Shown: positions 5,005-8,509 of the stretch, one piece after another
How positions within the stretch are numbered: position 1 is the first letter of the stretch
Layout of the letters: each line of letters starts with the position of its first letter
From: an uncultured Eubacteriales bacterium
GTDB lineage: Bacteria > Bacillota > Clostridia > Oscillospirales > Acutalibacteraceae
Direction of reading: 5' to 3'
NCBI GenBank assembly: GCA_934445015.1
Contig: CAKSDJ010000053.1
Location: 1-8,509, forward strand
Length of the DNA: 8,509 nt
The notes under the pieces: generated by a model
What the model was told of the DNA's origin: nothing
Database searches by the model: none
The model's input: the letters and a program-made list of their open reading frames with translations, nothing else
Position numbers and translations under genes: made by a program

Positions 5005-7410
5005 TTATTTGACAACAATGTTTACAAGGCGTTTTGGAACGTATAATTCCTTAATTACGGTCTTGCCCGAAATTTCTGCCGCTACATTCTCATTATCTTT
5101 TGCCAGTGAAATTGCATCGGAATTTGAAATATCGACAGGAACGTTAATTCTCGCCTTGATTTTGCCGTTTACCTGAACGGCAATTTCTACCGTAGAATCC
5201 ACACATTTACTCTCATCAAATGCAGGCCAGCTTGACTGATTGAGCATTCCGTCAAATCCGGCAACAGACCAGAGTTCCTCGGTAATATGAGGCGCAAACG
5301 GATTAAGAAGCGTTATATACGTTTTAAACTCAGCCCTGTTAATACTGCCGGTTGCGGTTATTGCATTAAGCAGACCCATAAGAGCGGCGATTGCGGTATT
5401 CATTTTAAGGTTTTCAATATCTTCGGTGACCTTTTTAATTGTTTTGTGGATTTCGGATTCAATTTCTTTGCGGTAGGAATCGCCCTCAACCAATATATCC
5501 TGCAAAGCAAACACCTTATCAAGAAAACGCTTGCTGCCCTTTATTGAAGACTGACTCCAGGGTGCCGCTTTTTCAAAATCGCCTATAAACATTTCGTATA
5601 CACGCATTGTATCGGCGCCGTAATCACGGATAATCTCATCGGGATTTACCACATTGCCGCGGCTTTTAGACATTTTTTCGCCGTTTTCACCCAAAATCAT
5701 ACCGTGACTTGTTCGTTTGGCGTAGGGCTCTTTACACGGCACAACACCTATATCATATAAGAATAGATGCCAAAAACGACTGTAAAGCAAATGCAAGGTT
5801 GTATGCTCCATACCGCCGTTATACCAATCAACCGGTTCCCAATACTCAAGTGCCTCTTTGCTTGCGATTGCATTGCTGTTGTGCGGGTCGCAATAGCGTA
5901 AAAAGTACCACGAAGAACCTGCCCACTGAGGCATTGTATCGGTTTCACGGGTTGCTTTTCCGCCGCAGTGCGGACAGGTTATATTTACCCAATCGGTCAT
6001 TTTTGCAAGCGGAGACTCACCGTTATCGGTAGGCTCATAAGAATCAACATTTGGAAGCATTAACGGAAGCTCGCTTTCGGGCAGCGGAACATAGCCGCAT
6101 TTTTCGCAATACACCATAGGTATGGGTTCGCCCCAATATCTTTGACGTGAGAAAACCCAATCGCGGAGTTTGTAATTTGTTTTGCGACTGCCGAGTCCTT
6201 TTTCGGCAAGCCACTGCTGAATTTTAAGTTTTGCTTCTTCAACGGTAAGGCCGTTAAGAAAATCGGAATTCACCATAACACCGGTATTGCAATCGGTGAA
6301 AGCTTCTTTTTCAACATTGCCGCCTGCGACAACCTCAATAATAGGCAGACCGAACTTTTTGGCGAACTCCCAGTCACGGGTATCGTGTGCAGGAACAGCC
6401 ATAATAGCGCCGGTGCCGTAAGAAATCAAAACGTAGTCGGATATAAAAATAGGAATTTCTTTATTGTTGACCGGATTTATCGCCGCTATGCCGTCTAACC
6501 TTACGCCGGTTTTATCCTTTGCAAGTTCGGTGCGTTCAAAGTCGGATTTTTTAGCAGCTTCCTGTTTGTATGCCAAAACTTCATCATAATTTTTAATTTT
6601 ATCTGCCCATTTTTCAATCAAGGGGTGTTCCGGAGATAACACAGCGTAAGTTGCGCCGAAAAGCGTATCGGCTCTTGTAGTAAAGACTTCAAAACTGTCT
6701 TCGGCGGTTGTGCCAAACTTAACAAGTGTGCCGTATGAACGGCCGATCCAGTTGCGTTGCTGCGTTTTTACGCGTTCAATAAAATCAACATCATCAAGTC
6801 CGTCAAGTAATTTTTCGGCATAATCGGTTATTTTGAGCATCCATTGGCTTTTTTCTTTATGGATAACCTCACTGCCGCAGCGCTCGCAAACGCCGTTAAC
6901 GACCTCCTCATTTGCAAGAACACACTTGCAGGAAGTACACCAGTTAACAGACATTTTCTTTTTATATGCAAGTCCCTTTTTATAAAGCTGAAGGAATATC
7001 CACTGGGTCCATTTATAATACTCGGGGTCTGTTGTATTTATCTCGCGGTCCCAATCAAATGAAAATCCGAGTGATTTTAACTGCCTTTTAAAGTTGGCAA
7101 TGTTATTTTTGGTGACCTCTGCCGGATGAATATGATTTTTAATTGCAAAATTTTCTGTGGGGAGTCCGAAGGCGTCCCATCCCATAGGATAAAGCACGTT
7201 ATAACCCTGCAGACGTTTTTTACGGGCAACAATATCAATTGCCGTGTATGAACGCGGGTGTCCTACGTGAAGTCCCTGACCCGACGGATAAGGAAATTCA
7301 ACCAAACCGTAAAATTTTGGTAAGGTATAATCGTCTTTTGCGGCAAATGTTTTGTTTTCATCCCATATTTGCTGCCATTTTTTTTCAATCTCTGAATAAT
7401 TGTATTTCAT
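5005..7410 (-). CDS. leuS: Leucyl-tRNA synthetase
   Basis: 801 residues, close to the B. subtilis length. It charges tRNA-Leu with leucine in the cytoplasm. Class I signatures are HVGH at 48-51 (the HIGH motif) and KMSKS at 579-583. The CP1 editing domain, about 225-415, has FTTRADTL (243-250) and GTGAIMAVPAHD (332-343), including the aspartate needed to clear mischarged tRNA. Cysteine pairs at 158/161, 175/178, 435/438 and 479/482 suggest zinc-binding inserts. The C-terminal part, about 690-801, contains the VEIAVQVNGK anticodon/C-terminal region. The ATG directly abuts the rsfS stop (TAAATG), with GAGGG in the rsfS tail as ribosome site, so translation is probably coupled. No terminator follows; the next structured element is the yhhQ riboswitch. 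No T-box leader is present between rsfS and leuS. Confidence 0.97.
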   Translation of the reverse strand: MKYNYSEIEKKWQQIWDENKTFAAKDDYTLPKFYGLVEFPYPSGQGLHVGHPRSYTAIDIVARKKRLQGYNVLYPMGWDAFGLPTENFAIKNHIHPAEVTKNNIANFKRQLKSLGFSFDWDREINTTDPEYYKWTQWIFLQLYKKGLAYKKKMSVNWCTSCKCVLANEEVVNGVCERCGSEVIHKEKSQWMLKITDYAEKLLDGLDDVDFIERVKTQQRNWIGRSYGTLVKFGTTAEDSFEVFTTRADTLFGATYAVLSPEHPLIEKWADKIKNYDEVLAYKQEAAKKSDFERTELAKDKTGVRLDGIAAINPVNNKEIPIFISDYVLISYGTGAIMAVPAHDTRDWEFAKKFGLPIIEVVAGGNVEKEAFTDCNTGVMVNSDFLNGLTVEEAKLKIQQWLAEKGLGSRKTNYKLRDWVFSRQRYWGEPIPMVYCEKCGYVPLPESELPLMLPNVDSYEPTDNGESPLAKMTDWVNITCPHCGGKATRETDTMPQWAGSSWYFLRYCDPHNSNAIASKEALEYWEPVDWYNGGMEHTTLHLLYSRFWHLFLYDIGVVPCKEPYAKRTSHGMILGENGEKMSKSRGNVVNPDEIIRDYGADTMRVYEMFIGDFEKAAPWSQSSIKGSKRFLDKVFALQDILVEGDSYRKEIESEIHKTIKKVTEDIENLKMNTAIAALMGLLNAITATGSINRAEFKTYITLLNPFAPHITEELWSVAGFDGMLNQSSWPAFDESKCVDSTVEIAVQVNGKIKARINVPVDISNSDAISLAKDNENVAAEISGKTVIKELYVPKRLVNIVVK

Positions 7411-7776
7411 TTAATCGCCCTCTGCCTCATCAAGAATTGTTTCAAGATTGATTTCACTGCCGTCTTTCCAGATGCTGTCAAGACTGTAAAATTCACGCTG
7501 TTCAGGTGTGAATATATGAACTATTACCGAGTTGTAATCGAGCACAATCCAACCTGTAGTTTTGCCCTCAATGTGATGCGGTGTTACGGATTGCTCCTTT
7601 AATTTTTCTTCAACCTCATCGGCAAGTGCGCGGACATGAGTTGAAGAAGTAGCGGAAGCAATGACGAAATAGTCGGTCAAAGTTGTAAGATTATCGATTT
7701 TGAGCACATTTATTTTACGTGCCTTTTTATTGTTTAATGCGTTTGCGGCAATTTTTAAAATTGATTCGGTATTCAT
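7411..7776 (-). CDS. rsfS: Ribosomal silencing factor RsfS
   Basis: 121 residues from ATG at 7776. RsfS binds ribosomal protein L14 (uL14) on the 50S subunit and blocks subunit joining when nutrients are scarce. Family features seen: DYFVIASATS (35-44), GWIVLDYNSVIVHIF (75-89), and PEQREFYSLDSIW (91-103), the usual W-LD-G-VVVH-F-P-x-R-x-YYxLExLW pattern. An in-frame TTG lies one codon upstream at 7779. ATG at 7776 is preferred because it overlaps the yqeK stop by one base (TGATG) and has AAAGGAAG upstream. The stop directly abuts the leuS start. Location between yqeK and leuS is standard for Clostridia. Confidence 0.95.
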   Translation of the reverse strand: MNTESILKIAANALNNKKARKINVLKIDNLTTLTDYFVIASATSSTHVRALADEVEEKLKEQSVTPHHIEGKTTGWIVLDYNSVIVHIFTPEQREFYSLDSIWKDGSEINLETILDEAEGD

Positions 7777-8360
7777 CAATTCAGACTTCCTTTCAAAGTG
7801 TTTTCGTTATAAGCCATTACCGTATCAAGATGCAGCGGTTTTTCAATTTCTACCAAATCTTTGATTGTATATGAAAGCGCGTAATTCATTGCGGTTTCTA
7901 TTGAAATATCAACTTTTTGGCGCATAATTTCAACATCGTCATAATCGCGGTCGGCAGATGTGAAATCGGCAAGATAAAGAATTTTTTCAAGCAAGGACAT
8001 ACCTGCCCGTGCGGTGGTATGGTATCGCACTGCGGTTATAACTTCACTATCGTTTATGCCTAAAATATGCTGTATATAAGCAGCGCCGGATATTGCGTGC
8101 CACAGTTTTTCGGCATTTTTTTCGACATCGTTAAGCATTATACCAAAGTTATTGAATATATTCAAGTGTTCTTCTGCAGTTGCATTTTTAGTTATGTCGT
8201 GCAAAAGACCGCAGAGATATGCTTTTTCTGAATCGCAGCCGTATTTTACTGCAAGACGCCGCGCCTCATCTGCAACGCACAGCGAGTGATTATATCTTTT
8301 AGGGGTCAGGCGTTCTTTTAAAATATTTTTATATTTGTTATAGTCGTATTTTTCAAGCAT
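7776..8360 (-). CDS. yqeK: YqeK family HD-domain protein, probable Ap4A hydrolase
   Basis: 194 residues from ATG at 8360. The HD-domain metal ligands appear in order: H25 (HSL), H54-D55 (LLHDITK), H88 (WHAISGA), H114 (YHTT) and D132 (LADF). YqeK proteins of Firmicutes are symmetrical diadenosine tetraphosphate hydrolases that yield two ADP, using a di-iron-type centre (established for homologues). The frame stays open to 8474, but those extra 38 codons lie inside nadD. ATG at 8360 has AAGGGAA upstream and overlaps the nadD stop by 8 bases, the usual coupled arrangement. Its stop overlaps the rsfS start by one base. Placement after nadD suits nucleotide housekeeping. Confidence 0.93.
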   Translation of the reverse strand: MLEKYDYNKYKNILKERLTPKRYNHSLCVADEARRLAVKYGCDSEKAYLCGLLHDITKNATAEEHLNIFNNFGIMLNDVEKNAEKLWHAISGAAYIQHILGINDSEVITAVRYHTTARAGMSLLEKILYLADFTSADRDYDDVEIMRQKVDISIETAMNYALSYTIKDLVEIEKPLHLDTVMAYNENTLKGSLN

Positions 8361-8509
8361 TGTATATTCCCTTATTTTTAATATATTGATATACCTTTTC
8401 AGGTAACAGTTCACGATGCATATTGCCCCGAAGCAAGGTAGAAGAAATATCGGCAATTTCCTTATCTGCGACAATGATTTGAGCGCCGTAGTTTTGCATA
8501 CGTTTAAGA
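8353..8509 (-). CDS. nadD: Nicotinate-nucleotide adenylyltransferase, C-terminal fragment at window edge
   Basis: 51 residues plus TGA are open from the right edge, with the first full codon at 8508. The motif ISSTLLRGNM, followed by LLPEKVYQYIKNKGIYNA, is the typical NadD C-terminus, where ISSTxIR helps bind the nucleotide. NadD makes deamido-NAD from nicotinate mononucleotide and ATP. The stop overlaps the yqeK start by 8 bases. The 5' part, with the HxGH motif, lies outside the window. The identification rests on the short tail and the yqeK neighbour, both of which agree. Confidence 0.88.
   Translation of the reverse strand, partial: LKRMQNYGAQIIVADKEIADISSTLLRGNMHRELLPEKVYQYIKNKGIYNA

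Noticed and set aside
5287..6032. Plus-strand frames of 86 and 107 residues inside leuS
   Set aside because: They are antisense to well-conserved LeuRS sequence with no independent signals.

Overview
The window reads as chromosomal core sequence from an AT-rich, low-GC Gram-positive bacterium of the class Clostridia, plausibly a gut Oscillospirales/Ruminococcaceae relative. The reasons are strong AGGAGG-type ribosome binding sites, consensus sigma-A promoters, the gene order nadD-yqeK-rsfS-leuS, the yceD-rpmF pair, a DUF512 radical SAM gene, and a tiny gene for a SpoVM-like sporulation peptide, which implies endospore formation. I see no insertion sequence, phage gene, CRISPR array, tRNA or rRNA.

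Layout. (1) Bases 1-1295, minus strand: DUF512-family radical SAM protein with an N-terminal PDZ-like part and a CxxxCxxC cluster motif, running off the left edge just before its expected end. (2) 1384-2101, minus: yceD then rpmF (zinc-type ribosomal protein L32), transcribed from a perfect TTGACA-17-TATAAT promoter and closed by an intrinsic terminator. (3) 2222-3844, plus: an IMP dehydrogenase gene with its own perfect TTGACA-17-TATAAT promoter, divergent from the yceD promoter, and a strong hairpin terminator. The enzyme is of the 502-residue type that resembles, from memory, the well-studied Tritrichomonas foetus enzyme, with all key residues at the same numbers. (4) 3851-4100, minus: two very small genes, a 50-residue two-helix membrane protein and a 27-residue SpoVM homologue. 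(5) 4176-4990, minus: a YhhQ/QueT-type queuosine-precursor transporter preceded by a preQ1-class-I-like riboswitch, with antiterminator and intrinsic terminator. (6) 5005-8509, minus: tightly packed leuS, rsfS, yqeK and the 3' end of nadD, each overlapping or abutting the next.

How the parts fit. The right block is a growth-related housekeeping operon (NAD synthesis, Ap4A hydrolysis, ribosome silencing, leucyl-tRNA synthesis). Transcripts leaving leuS meet the riboswitch with no visible leuS terminator, so the switch may gate read-through from leuS into the transporter. The transporter's 3' end lacks a convincing terminator, so the small sporulation pair could be reached by read-through or have its own weak promoter. 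The left block makes L32 and its 23S-rRNA-associated partner YceD, then a separately initiated radical SAM gene. The IMP dehydrogenase stands alone between the blocks.

Several starts differ from the longest open frame. In yceD and rpmF the longest frame begins at a GTG lying in the Shine-Dalgarno sequence. In the IMP dehydrogenase it begins at the last base of the -10 box. In yqeK it lies inside nadD, and in rsfS it is a TTG one codon upstream.
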